Positions 1-6,443 are shown, counted from the first letter of the stretch. The stretch is DNA of 6,519 nt from a bacterium (GCA_021845705.1 JAJZVJ010000146.1:1-6519); one strand, 5' to 3'. The notes: a model not told the origin generated them from the letters alone. A program made the numbers and translations.

Positions 1-1322
1 GCCCTGAAAGCGCTGCTGTATATGGCCTTCAGGTTGAGGCGCTCGAAAACCTTGGTCCAGGCCAGCCTGGGCGAGAAGGGGGAATTGAATTCTTCGGCCT
101 TGTCGTAGCGCGCGCCGATGGAAAAAATGCCGAAGGGATATTCGGCTACCGCCTCGCCAAAAAAAGCGGCGTTATGGTAGCGGATGGTCTTTTTCCCGTT
201 CAGGAAGTACAGGTCCACGCCGTTCCAGAGCATGGGAGTAGTGTCGGCAAGTATGCCTGTAAGTTCCGAAATTTCGGTGCCCGCAGAAAACCTGATGTTC
301 TCTGACGCGGCGTAGGAGGCGAGAAGTGTTCCTTTGGAATAATGGCTGGACTTGTCCCTGGGATAAAAAACCGGGTCGAAGCCGCAGAAAGGCGCCATAT
401 AGCTGTAGTTGAACGAGGGGGTGAGGGTAAGCTTCTCCCCGAGGCTGAACTCGCGGTCCACCTCGGCGAAATAGGCGTCGTAATTCCTGTCGAAGGGGTG
501 AGGCAATATGGTTTCGGCGTAGAAGTCCTGCTCGGTAGTGCGGTACTGGTCGGCTATCAGCCGCAGGTTCACCTGGCCGCGCGTAAGCCCTATATTCAGG
601 TTCCTCGAGTGTATCTGCGAGGCGTCGGCCATGGAATAAGTGCCGCCGCCGAAAGCGGTGTAGCGCCTGTCGCTCAGGTTGAAGTCCGCCACCTGGGCCT
701 TGGCGGAAAGTTCTCCGCCCTCGAAGGTCCTGCCGTAAGCCAGGTTAGCCGTCCTTTCGCCGTAGGTCTTTGCCATGTAGCCGTACGAGAGGGCGGCTTC
801 CGTCCCGTTTATGGCTCTGGCGTCCCTTGTCGTTATCTTTATTACGCCGAGTTCGGCATAGCTGCCGTAGACGGCCGAGCCGGGGCCGCGTACTACCTCT
901 ATCTTTTCTATCTGTTCTACTGGTATCCGGGCCAGCTGCGCCGTGCCGAAAAAAGGTTCGTTATCGGTCTGTCCGTCCACCAGGACGAGGACTTTTCCCT
1001 CTATTCCCCAGTTTCCCCTTACCCCGATGCCCAGGCTGCTCTCCACGTCCACGCCGAAATCCAGGCCCGGCACCAGCCGCAGCACGTCTATGAGGTTCCT
1101 TGCGCCGGAGTTGATTATTTCGTCGCGGGTGATCACCGTGATTATACCGGGGGCCTGCCTGGAGGGGGACTCCAGCCTGGAGGCCACGGAGGTCTTCAGG
1201 TTCAGTATATCTTCGAGGGAGGCTCTTTCGAAGTTAAAGAAATCCAGTTCCCCCGACGGCGCTGCGTGGGCCGTCCCGGCCGCCAAAAAAATGGATAATA
1301 GGTGTAAGGATAGTATTTTCAA
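1..1322 (-). CDS. TonB-dependent outer-membrane receptor, N-terminal part (C-terminus beyond left edge)
   Basis: My own reverse-strand translation gives 440 codons, open to the window edge. Residues 1-20 form a signal peptide (KILSLHLLSIFLAAGTAHA, likely cleaved after AHA). Residues about 36-167 are the plug domain: the opening SLEDILNLKTSVASR is typical of one large receptor subgroup, followed by TVITRDEI (63-69), DVLRLVPGLD (79-88), VLVLVDGQ (111-118) and the hallmark IEVVRGPGSAVYG (141-153). The rest is aromatic-rich alternating beta-barrel sequence, ending in SPRLAW...LKAIYSSAFRA near the edge, a conserved barrel segment. The protein would be an active transporter for a siderophore, cobalamin, saccharide or similar ligand, energised by TonB-ExbBD; the ligand cannot be told. 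I see no clear TonB box and no STN domain. The start is TTG at 1322, behind a weak GGGGGG; an in-frame TAG lies 11 codons upstream and there is no better start before the signal peptide. It follows the receiver-domain gene by 27 bases and is probably cotranscribed. Confidence 0.9.
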   Translation of the reverse strand, partial: MKILSLHLLSIFLAAGTAHAAPSGELDFFNFERASLEDILNLKTSVASRLESPSRQAPGIITVITRDEIINSGARNLIDVLRLVPGLDFGVDVESSLGIGVRGNWGIEGKVLVLVDGQTDNEPFFGTAQLARIPVEQIEKIEVVRGPGSAVYGSYAELGVIKITTRDARAINGTEAALSYGYMAKTYGERTANLAYGRTFEGGELSAKAQVADFNLSDRRYTAFGGGTYSMADASQIHSRNLNIGLTRGQVNLRLIADQYRTTEQDFYAETILPHPFDRNYDAYFAEVDREFSLGEKLTLTPSFNYSYMAPFCGFDPVFYPRDKSSHYSKGTLLASYAASENIRFSAGTEISELTGILADTTPMLWNGVDLYFLNGKKTIRYHNAAFFGEAVAEYPFGIFSIGARYDKAEEFNSPFSPRLAWTKVFERLNLKAIYSSAFR

Positions 1323-1349
1323 TTGCCCCCCGGTAGTCCGGTCAAGCGG

Positions 1350-1820
1350 CTATTTATTCTTTTTGCCGGTTTTTTTGTCCGCGCTCTCTTTACCGCCGCG
1401 GCCGAGTTTTACTACCGAGAACCAGAACTCCTCTATCAGGCCTACTATGCTCATGAAGGAGTTGAAATCCACCGGCTTGACGATATAGCAGTTAGCGCCT
1501 TCGGCGTAGCACCGGGAGACTTCCGTCTCCTCCTCGGAAGAGGTTAATACCACTATGGGGATGCTTTTAAGCGCCTTGTCGGTCTTTATTTCGCGGAGCA
1601 CTTCGCCGCCGGAAAGTTTGGGAAGGTTCAGGTCCAGCAGGACCAGGTCGGGCCTGGCGGCCTTCTGGTAAGGGGCCTGCCCGCGCAGGTATTTCAGCGC
1701 TTTTTCGCCGTCGTCGAGCGCGATAAGGTTTATCGGGAGTTTAGAGGCGGCCAGCGACTGCCTTGTCAGTTCGGTGTCGCCGGGATTGTCTTCCACAAGA
1801 AGCACGTCGAGCTGTTTCAT
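1350..1820 (-). CDS. Single-domain response regulator (Rcp1-like receiver, no output domain)
   Basis: This 156-residue protein is a CheY-like receiver with a basic tail. Visible signature residues are the acidic pair E10/D11 in LLVEDNPGD, phosphoacceptor D63 in LVLLDLNLPKLSG, T93 in VVLTSS, and K115 in YIVKPVDFNSF. The VEDNPGDTEL opening, the extended loop before the phosphoacceptor (YLRGQAPYQKAARPD) and the VKPVDFNSF ending are characteristic of the subfamily that includes cyanobacterial phytochrome regulator Rcp1. There is no DNA-binding or enzymatic domain; residues 140-156 are a Lys/Gly-rich tail (GRGGKESADKKTGKKNK). It would act in the cytoplasm as a phosphorylation-controlled protein-protein switch or phosphorelay intermediate. 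ATG at 1820 is preceded by GGGGA about ten bases upstream. It leads a likely two-gene operon with the TonB-dependent receptor and is divergent from the PAS kinase gene. No kinase sits on its strand, so it is an orphan here; its cognate kinase is unknown. Confidence 0.93.
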   Translation of the reverse strand: MKQLDVLLVEDNPGDTELTRQSLAASKLPINLIALDDGEKALKYLRGQAPYQKAARPDLVLLDLNLPKLSGGEVLREIKTDKALKSIPIVVLTSSEEETEVSRCYAEGANCYIVKPVDFNSFMSIVGLIEEFWFSVVKLGRGGKESADKKTGKKNK

Positions 1821-1845
1821 GTTGTCGTTCCCCGTCAGAATGCTG

Positions 1846-1864
1846 CGCGGCCGTTCTCGCCGCG
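1846..1864 (-). other. Possible hairpin in the leader of the receiver-domain gene
   Basis: CGCGGC and GCCGCG are perfect inverted repeats separated by seven bases. They would lie in the roughly 50-base untranslated leader between the predicted start of transcription and ATG at 1820. There is no T-run after it, so it is not a terminator. The region is GC-rich and the stem may be accidental. Confidence 0.25.
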
Positions 1865-1876
1865 GCCTGTTTCTTG

Positions 1877-1887
1877 ATTATACAAAA
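1877..1887 (-). promoter_or_regulatory. Promoter -10 region for the receiver/TonB-receptor operon
   Basis: Read on the minus strand this is TTTTGTATAAT, with a perfect TATAAT at 1882-1877. It lies 56 bases before the ATG at 1820, giving a predicted transcript start near 1870. No good -35 hexamer is present at 16-18 bases (the 17-base position reads GGCGTT), so it may need an activator. The same 11 bases occur before the cobalamin riboswitch at 6444-6454. Confidence 0.55.
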
Positions 1888-1914
1888 AATAATTTCGGGA
1901 ACGCCGCGGAAATA

Positions 1915-1943
1915 TTGACCGCGGGCCGGACTTATGCCAAAAT
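1915..1943 (+). promoter_or_regulatory. Promoter for the PAS kinase / NarL-type regulator operon
   Basis: TTGACC (1915-1920), a 17-base spacer, then an extended -10 TGcCAAAAT (1935-1943). The hexamers match the sigma-70 consensus 5/6 and 4/6. Transcription would begin around 1949-1951, only a few bases before the ATG at 1953. It stands back to back with the minus-strand promoter of the receiver gene, so one regulator bound in 1880-1920 could affect both directions. Confidence 0.5.
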
Positions 1944-1952
1944 ATCGTTGTA

Positions 1953-3068
1953 ATGAAAGCATTTCCAAAGCCGCGCGCCTCGGACGCAAATACCGCAAGC
2001 GCGGTGGGACCCGGCGCGGCGGGGCGGCCGGGGCCGCGGGAGGGCGAGGGCCTTTACAGGGTTATCTTCGAGCACGCCCGCGACTCTATACTTGTGCTTG
2101 AACTTGCCGCCGGCGCGCCGGTGATCCGGGACGCCAACCCCGCGGCGCTTATGCTTCACGGCTATTCCCGGGGAGAGCTGATAGGGAAACCCGTAACGGT
2201 GCTGGGCGCGTCTTTAAGCCGGGGCCGGTTCGGCCGCCAGAACGGGGACAGTTCTATCTTCGAGGTGCGCCAGAAGCGCAGGGACGGCGCGCCGCTTATA
2301 ACCGAGGTTACGGCGCGTAACATTAAAGTGGGGAAGCTCACTTACGGCATTTTGATAGAGCGCGATGTCACCCGCCGCCGCAGGCTGGAGGAGGAGGACC
2401 GCAGGCTTTCCGGCCGCATAATGCTGGCGCGCGAGGACGAGAAAAAGAGGCTCGCGGCCTCGCTCCACGACGCCGTCGGCGCCATGCAGGTGGGAATGTC
2501 CTCCGGGCTGCTGCTCATAGAGGAGGAGCTCCGCACGGGGCAAAAGCGCCGGGCTTTCGCCCGGCTGGAACAATCCCGGAAGCTGCTGAAAAAAGTCACC
2601 TCAGCCGTTAAAAACGCCTGTGTGGAAAGCTGGCCGCCGGCTTTGGCGGTTTCCGGCCTGGACGCGGTGCTCCGCGAACTGCTTAACGCTTTTGCGCGCC
2701 GCTCGAAGATACGCGTAAAAGCCGCCATCCGCCTGCCGCGGGCGGGGCGCGCTTCCGAGAGCCCGCTGTTCATAGTGCTATACCGGCTGGCCCAGGAAGC
2801 TCTCAGGAACGCTGAAAAACATTCCGGCGCGAAAAAGCTGGAATTTTCTTTGAGCGCCGAGAACGGCTGGCTTACCCTTATTGTGCGCGACTACGGGCGC
2901 GGTTTCGACATGGCCAGGGTTAAAACCAGGAAGTCCAGCCTGGGGCTTAAAATAATGGCGGAGGAAGCCGCGGCCGCGGGCGGTTACCTTTCCATACATT
3001 CCAGGCCCGGCGAAGGGACGCTGATAAAGGCGCAACTCCCGCTCCGCCCGGAGCACGCCTCCCTATGA
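1953..3068 (+). CDS. Cytosolic PAS-domain sensor histidine kinase, NarX/DegS type (HisKA_3)
   Basis: This is a 371-residue kinase without membrane segments. A low-complexity Ala/Gly/Pro N-terminus (1-32) is followed by one PAS domain (about 33-143: LYRVIFEHARDSILVLE ... ILIERDVTRRRRLEEE). A short coiled coil leads to the HisKA_3 dimerisation domain (about 155-235) with phosphoacceptor H172 in EDEKKRLAASLHDAVG and the family ending WPPALAVSGLDAVLREL. The HATPase domain (about 270-366) has the N box QEALRNAEKH (N286), G1 box DYGRGFD (D313) and SSLGLKIM as the second glycine box. It would sense an internal signal through PAS, whose ligand is unknown, and phosphorylate the NarL-type regulator that overlaps its stop codon by ATGA. 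The ATG at 1953 has no Shine-Dalgarno sequence and lies almost at the predicted transcript start; GTG at 2004 is an alternative start that would keep the PAS domain. Confidence 0.93.
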   Translation: MKAFPKPRASDANTASAVGPGAAGRPGPREGEGLYRVIFEHARDSILVLELAAGAPVIRDANPAALMLHGYSRGELIGKPVTVLGASLSRGRFGRQNGDSSIFEVRQKRRDGAPLITEVTARNIKVGKLTYGILIERDVTRRRRLEEEDRRLSGRIMLAREDEKKRLAASLHDAVGAMQVGMSSGLLLIEEELRTGQKRRAFARLEQSRKLLKKVTSAVKNACVESWPPALAVSGLDAVLRELLNAFARRSKIRVKAAIRLPRAGRASESPLFIVLYRLAQEALRNAEKHSGAKKLEFSLSAENGWLTLIVRDYGRGFDMARVKTRKSSLGLKIMAEEAAAAGGYLSIHSRPGEGTLIKAQLPLRPEHASL

Positions 3069-3730
3069 CAGTAAGGAAAACCATACGCGTCCTGATCGCG
3101 GACGACCACCCGCTGGTCATAGAGGGGCTGAAGGCCGTGCTTCAGAAAACGGCCCGGGATATCTTTGTCTGCGGCGAAGCCCCGGACGGGCGCCGCGCGC
3201 TGGCTATCGCGCGGAAGTTCCCGGCCGACGTTTACGTCTTTGATATTTCCATGCCTGTTCTCAACGGCCTTGAGGCCATGGCGCGCCTGCTGCGCTTCGA
3301 CGCGGCCGCCAGGGTTATAATGCTCAGCATGCACGATGACAGGCCCACGGTGGAGAAAGCCCTCCGGGCCGGCGCCAAGGGCTACCTGGTAAAGGAAAGC
3401 GCCGCCGAGGAAATAGCCCGGGCGCTCAGGGCCGTCCACCGGGGGGAGCGCTATTTAAGCCCCTCTGTTTCACGGACGCTGGAAGCGGCCTCCCTGTTCC
3501 CTCCGCGTAAGGCGAGCGCGAAGTGCGACTGGTCCAAGCTTACCCCGACGGAAACCAGGGTGGTAAAGCTCCTCGCGGAGGGCCTAGGCAACAAGCAGAT
3601 AGCCGCCAGGCTTTGTATTCTCAGCAGCACGGTGCACGTGCACCGGCGCAATATAACCCACAAGCTCGACATCCATAAGCAGACCGACCTGGTCCGCTAC
3701 GCCATCCGCGAAGGCCTTGCAAAACCATAG
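3065..3730 (+). CDS. NarL/FixJ-family DNA-binding response regulator
   Basis: This 221-residue protein has full family length. The receiver (about 6-123) shows D13/D14 in IADDHPLVIEG, phosphoacceptor D60 in VFDISMPVLNG, switch S88 in VIMLSMHDD, and K110 in GYLVKESA. A linker (124-155) leads to a LuxR-type helix-turn-helix (about 157-218): LTPTETRVVKLLAEGLGNKQIAARLCILSSTVHVHRRNITHKL, in which the usual ExEVL is replaced by ETRVV and the recognition helix is STVHVHRRNI. Its ATG overlaps the kinase TGA (ATGA), indicating translational coupling and a cognate pair with the PAS/HisKA_3 kinase. It is expected to dimerise on phosphorylation and bind inverted repeats; two such repeats lie immediately downstream of this gene. 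Its target genes are not known, but the adjacent membrane kinases are candidates. Confidence 0.95.
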   Translation: MTVRKTIRVLIADDHPLVIEGLKAVLQKTARDIFVCGEAPDGRRALAIARKFPADVYVFDISMPVLNGLEAMARLLRFDAAARVIMLSMHDDRPTVEKALRAGAKGYLVKESAAEEIARALRAVHRGERYLSPSVSRTLEAASLFPPRKASAKCDWSKLTPTETRVVKLLAEGLGNKQIAARLCILSSTVHVHRRNITHKLDIHKQTDLVRYAIREGLAKP

Positions 3731-3747
3731 TTAAGCCGTTTTCCGCG

Positions 3748-3767
3748 TATACCCCTTAAAGGGTATA
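3748..3767. promoter_or_regulatory. NarL-like 7-2-7 inverted repeat, candidate operator 1
   Basis: TACCCCT (3750-3756), TA, AAGGGTA (3759-3765), extended by TA on the left and TA on the right. Nine of ten base pairs about the centre 3757/3758 are symmetric; the only break is C3755/A3760. It agrees with the classical NarL heptamer pair TACYYMT-n2-AKRRGTA except at one position. It lies 18 bases after the NarL-type regulator stop. TATACT at 3766-3771 would pass as a -10 on its edge but lacks a -35. There is no T-run, so it is not a terminator. Confidence 0.55.
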
Positions 3768-3791
3768 TACTTCCCTGCCGGAATCATGTAA

Positions 3792-3807
3792 ATTCTACAG
3801 GTAGAGT
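3792..3807. promoter_or_regulatory. Second 7-2-7 inverted repeat, candidate operator 2
   Basis: ATTCTAC (3792-3798), AG, GTAGAGT (3801-3807): six of seven positions are symmetric, including an uninterrupted TCTAC/GTAGA core. Its centre lies 42 bases, about four DNA turns, from that of the first repeat, so both would face the same side of the helix. The half-site sequence differs from the first (TAC is next to the spacer rather than at the outside), so it may bind a different protein or be weaker. Confidence 0.35.
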
Positions 3808-3838
3808 GTTGTTGTCCGTCCATCAATATTTGTGAAGG

Positions 3839-3884
3839 CGGCTTTTCCCCGGCAGTGGTCCGGCGGTAAAGCCGTAAAGGGGAG
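3839..3884 (+). other. Leader of the membrane-kinase pair with alternative pairings around the ribosome binding site
   Basis: CGGCTTT (3839-3845) is perfectly complementary to AAAGCCG (3868-3874). TTCCCC (3845-3850) can instead pair with the ribosome binding site GGGGAG (3879-3884). The two pairings cross and so would probably be exclusive, one leaving the site open and one closing it. GGGGAG is eight bases before GTG 3893 and decides that start. No known riboswitch class was recognised, and regulation is only a possibility. Confidence 0.3.
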
Positions 3885-3892
3885 TTGTCCTG

Positions 3893-5155
3893 GTGAGTAC
3901 GCAAGCGGCAGCGCCATACCCTGGGTTTCCCGGGAAATATTTCTTTACCGTCTCCCTGCTGGGCCTCCTTTGCGCCGGGCTGAGCCTCCTTCCGGACTTC
4001 CCGGCCGGCCGCGTTATCCTCGTTTGCGCGCTTGTCTCGGCCTCCGCCCACTTTGCCGCCTGGCTGGCTTTCCCGAGGTTCAAGTCCGGGCCTTTGGTGG
4101 TTATCGCGCTAGCCCTGCTTAACCTGACCCTGCTTGCCGTAGCGGTAGGTTTTACCGGGGGAATACTTTCTCCGTTCGTGTTTTTCTTTTTCCCGCTCAT
4201 AGTTTCCTGCGAGGCCTGCGGTCTGGAGGACGGTTTTATCTCCTTTTTCGCGGCGGGTTTTTATCTCCTTGCGGTATACGCCGATATCCCATGGCTGTTC
4301 GGCCATGCGGCGGGTATCAGGCCCGCGGCCTACAGCGGGGCGGCGGGAGCGGTCTTTTCGGCGCTTACCTGCGCGTGCCTCCTCCTTACTGGCCAGGTCT
4401 CCAGGCATGTTATCCGCGCGCTGACGGAAAAACTTGGGCTGGCCCGCTCCAGGCACGATGAAATAGCCGCCAAATACGCCGAGATGACCCCGCATTCCCA
4501 TATAGGGGCGGCGGTGCACAGGATAGCGCACGACCTGAGGACCCCGCTGGCAACGGCCCTGGGGTACCTTGATTTTAAGCTGGCTAAAACTACCGACCCT
4601 GAGGACGCGGAACTCCTGAAAATGATACGGGAAAGCCTGGAGCAGATGTCTTCAACGCTGATACACATCACCTGCTACGGGCGGCGCTCCGATATGAAAA
4701 AGGAGCGTTTCTGCCTGAACGGCCTTTTGGCGGGGGTCAGGACCATGCTTTCCTTCCACCCCGCCGCTACGGGGGTTGAACTGACGGCGCATTTCCCGGA
4801 CGGGGACGTGCACGTGGAAATGCCGCGCCACGAGCTTCAGCTGGCTTTCTTCAACATAATCAAGAACTCGCTGGAAGCGGTGGGGACTCAGGCTGAAAAA
4901 AAAGTGAGCATAGTACTCCGGCTCTCCGGAGGCCACGCCGAAGTGGAGGTGTCGGACACGGGCCCGGGCATCCCCGCGGACCTGCTTCCCAGGCTTCTGG
5001 AGAAATACGGCACGTCCAAAGCCGACGGCGCCGGCGTGGGCCTTGCGACCACCAGGGATTTCATACAGGTCCTCGGCGGGACCCTGGAGATCGCTAACGG
5101 CCGGGAGGCCGGCGCCCTGGTCAGGGTAAGGCTCCCGCTGCGTTCAGCCGCTTAA
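3893..5155 (+). CDS. Six-helix membrane sensor histidine kinase, RegB/PrrB-like
   Basis: This 420-residue protein has six predicted membrane helices (about 17-35, 40-60, 67-87, 92-106, 113-133, 147-167), then a HisKA domain with phosphoacceptor H213 in HRIAHDLRTPLATALGYLD. Its HATPase domain has the N box NIIKNSLEAV (N325), G1 DTGPGIP (D355) and G2 GAGVGL (379-384). GGILSPF (89-95) lies between helices 3 and 4, the place of the GGxxNPF quinone-binding motif in RegB-type redox kinases; here Asn is Ser. Cysteines C106/C109 form CEAC in helix 4, and C261 follows the H box by 48 residues. A redox or quinone signal is therefore plausible, not shown. The start is GTG with GGGGAG eight bases upstream. 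A near-identical architecture follows one base downstream. Its HisKA type does not match the adjacent NarL-type regulator, so its partner is unknown. Confidence 0.9.
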   Translation: MSTQAAAPYPGFPGKYFFTVSLLGLLCAGLSLLPDFPAGRVILVCALVSASAHFAAWLAFPRFKSGPLVVIALALLNLTLLAVAVGFTGGILSPFVFFFFPLIVSCEACGLEDGFISFFAAGFYLLAVYADIPWLFGHAAGIRPAAYSGAAGAVFSALTCACLLLTGQVSRHVIRALTEKLGLARSRHDEIAAKYAEMTPHSHIGAAVHRIAHDLRTPLATALGYLDFKLAKTTDPEDAELLKMIRESLEQMSSTLIHITCYGRRSDMKKERFCLNGLLAGVRTMLSFHPAATGVELTAHFPDGDVHVEMPRHELQLAFFNIIKNSLEAVGTQAEKKVSIVLRLSGGHAEVEVSDTGPGIPADLLPRLLEKYGTSKADGAGVGLATTRDFIQVLGGTLEIANGREAGALVRVRLPLRSAA

Positions 5156-5156
5156 T

Positions 5157-6428
5157 ATGACGGAAACGGAACATCATTCTAAAACAAAGGCCCTGCTGAG
5201 GAACCACGTGCTCATATCGGCGTCCGGGTCGCTGTTTGCGGGGCTGGTCTACTTCGCCGTGGATTTTCCCCTGCCCGTCATTTTGGCCAAAATAGCTTTT
5301 ATCGCCGCGGCCGGTTATTTCGCTTTCTATCTTTTTTTCGATTATATCTGCGAAAACTGCTACGCCGAAGCCGGTACCGCCCTCAGCGTTATGGGGGTCG
5401 CGGCGCTTACGGCGGTGGTCCATTTCAGCGGTGGCATAGTTTCGCCGTTCATTTTCTTCTACTTTACCATCCTTATCTGCGAGACGCTCTACGGTTTACA
5501 GAATCCTTTTACCCTGCCGCTGGCGCTGACCGGCTACCTGGCCGTCGTGGGCGGGGAATACTTCGGGTTCCTCGGCAGCGCCAACCCCTGGGCCCTGGAA
5601 TTCTACCGCAGCCCGGCCGCCACTTCCCTGCTGGCCGCGGTTACAGCCGGGAACCTGGCCCTGACCCGCCGCGTTACCCGGCTTATTATCCTTAACCTGC
5701 GCGGTAAAATAGAGCGGGAGGGGGCTGAAAACGAGGTTCTGCTGCGCAAGTTCTCCGAGCTTAACTCCACCATGCAGCTTGGCGTGCTGGCCCACCGCAT
5801 AGCGCACGACCTGCGCGGCCCGATAGCCTGCATCGCGGGCTATATAGAACTGGAAATGAAAAAGGCCAGGAACGCGGAAGATAAAGACCAGCTGGCGGAA
5901 CTGGACGAAACGGTCAGGAACATGCAGGAGGCCCTGCACGGGATAACGCGCTTCGGCAAGGCCGCCGGCCCTACCTGTGAAAAGATAAAACTTGCCGATT
6001 TTGTGAACGACCTGCTGGCTATAGTTTCATTCTCGCCCCAGGCGCGGGGGGTAAAGTTCAACGCCGTCTCCCCCGGGAAGAACGATATCACCGTGGACGC
6101 TTCCCGCGCCGACCTGCAGCAGGCCTATTTCAACATAATCAAGAACGCCGTAGAAGCCGTGGGCGGCAACCCGGACGGCAGAACCATCGACATCTCCATA
6201 GAGCGGAGCGGTAAAGACGTGCTGGTCTCCGTTTCCGACAACGGTCCCGGCATCCCGGCGGAGGTGCTGGGCACCGTTCTGCGCAAATCCATCACCACTA
6301 AAAAGGACGGCACCGGCGTGGGCCTGCTTATAACGCGCGATCTGCTGGTGCGCAACAGCGGCGACATAAAACTGCGCAACCGCGAGGGCGGCGGCCTTAC
6401 CGTTGTAACCACGTTGCCCTCCGCCTGA
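5157..6428 (+). CDS. Six-helix membrane sensor histidine kinase, RegB/PrrB-like (tandem paralogue)
   Basis: This 423-residue protein is a paralogue of the preceding kinase over its whole length. Predicted helices are about 18-37, 42-62, 73-91, 97-112, 117-137 and 152-171. GGIVSPF (92-98) again sits between helices 3 and 4. The linker (180-210) is charged, then HisKA with H217 in HRIAHDLRGPIACIAGYIE and HATPase with NIIKNAVEAV (N330), DNGPGIP (D361) and GTGVGL. Distinctive here is CENC (C65-C68) just after helix 2, absent from its neighbour, and C274 after the H box. Eighteen bases of the N-box region (TTCAACATAATCAAGAAC) are identical in the two genes, supporting duplication. ATG starts one base after the previous stop with no visible Shine-Dalgarno sequence, so translation is probably coupled. 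The two could form homo- or heterodimers. No regulator gene follows within the window. Confidence 0.9.
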   Translation: MTETEHHSKTKALLRNHVLISASGSLFAGLVYFAVDFPLPVILAKIAFIAAAGYFAFYLFFDYICENCYAEAGTALSVMGVAALTAVVHFSGGIVSPFIFFYFTILICETLYGLQNPFTLPLALTGYLAVVGGEYFGFLGSANPWALEFYRSPAATSLLAAVTAGNLALTRRVTRLIILNLRGKIEREGAENEVLLRKFSELNSTMQLGVLAHRIAHDLRGPIACIAGYIELEMKKARNAEDKDQLAELDETVRNMQEALHGITRFGKAAGPTCEKIKLADFVNDLLAIVSFSPQARGVKFNAVSPGKNDITVDASRADLQQAYFNIIKNAVEAVGGNPDGRTIDISIERSGKDVLVSVSDNGPGIPAEVLGTVLRKSITTKKDGTGVGLLITRDLLVRNSGDIKLRNREGGGLTVVTTLPSA

Positions 6429-6443
6429 ACTGAAGTCCTCCAA

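Noticed and set aside
342..1298. Open frame of 318 codons on the plus strand opposite the TonB-dependent receptor.
   Set aside because: It is antisense to a well-recognised receptor coding region, has no domain-like sequence, and such shadows are expected in GC-rich DNA.
1..1322. Calling the TonB-dependent receptor the cobalamin transporter BtuB because of the riboswitch in the window.
   Set aside because: The riboswitch is 5 kb away on the other strand and points out of the window; the receptor sequence has nothing specific for cobalamin.
1323..1352. Readthrough or a disrupted fusion of receiver and receptor at the in-frame TAG.
   Set aside because: The receptor has its own N-terminal signal peptide, which would be useless inside a fusion, and the receiver is of complete family length.
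943..1547. Further plus-strand frames (943-1488, 1323-1547) across the receptor start and receiver gene.
   Set aside because: They are Pro/Ser/Arg-rich, unrecognisable, and antisense to two genes with clear family motifs.
2214..3439. Minus-strand frames opposite the PAS kinase and NarL-type regulator.
   Set aside because: They are antisense shadows; the plus-strand products carry all catalytic motifs.
3748..3767. Intrinsic terminator after the NarL-type regulator.
   Set aside because: The dyad is AT-rich at its base and is followed by TATACTTCCC rather than a T-run; an operator explains its 7-2-7 form better.
3812..3830. A sigma-70 promoter for the membrane kinases based on TTGTCC (3812-3817) or CAATAT (3824-3829).
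   Set aside because: No acceptable partner hexamer at 16-18 bases for either; the true promoter of this region could not be identified.
3839..3884. H-type pseudoknot in the kinase leader.
   Set aside because: The two stems would abut or share a base with no first loop, which is sterically unlikely; exclusive alternatives are more sensible.
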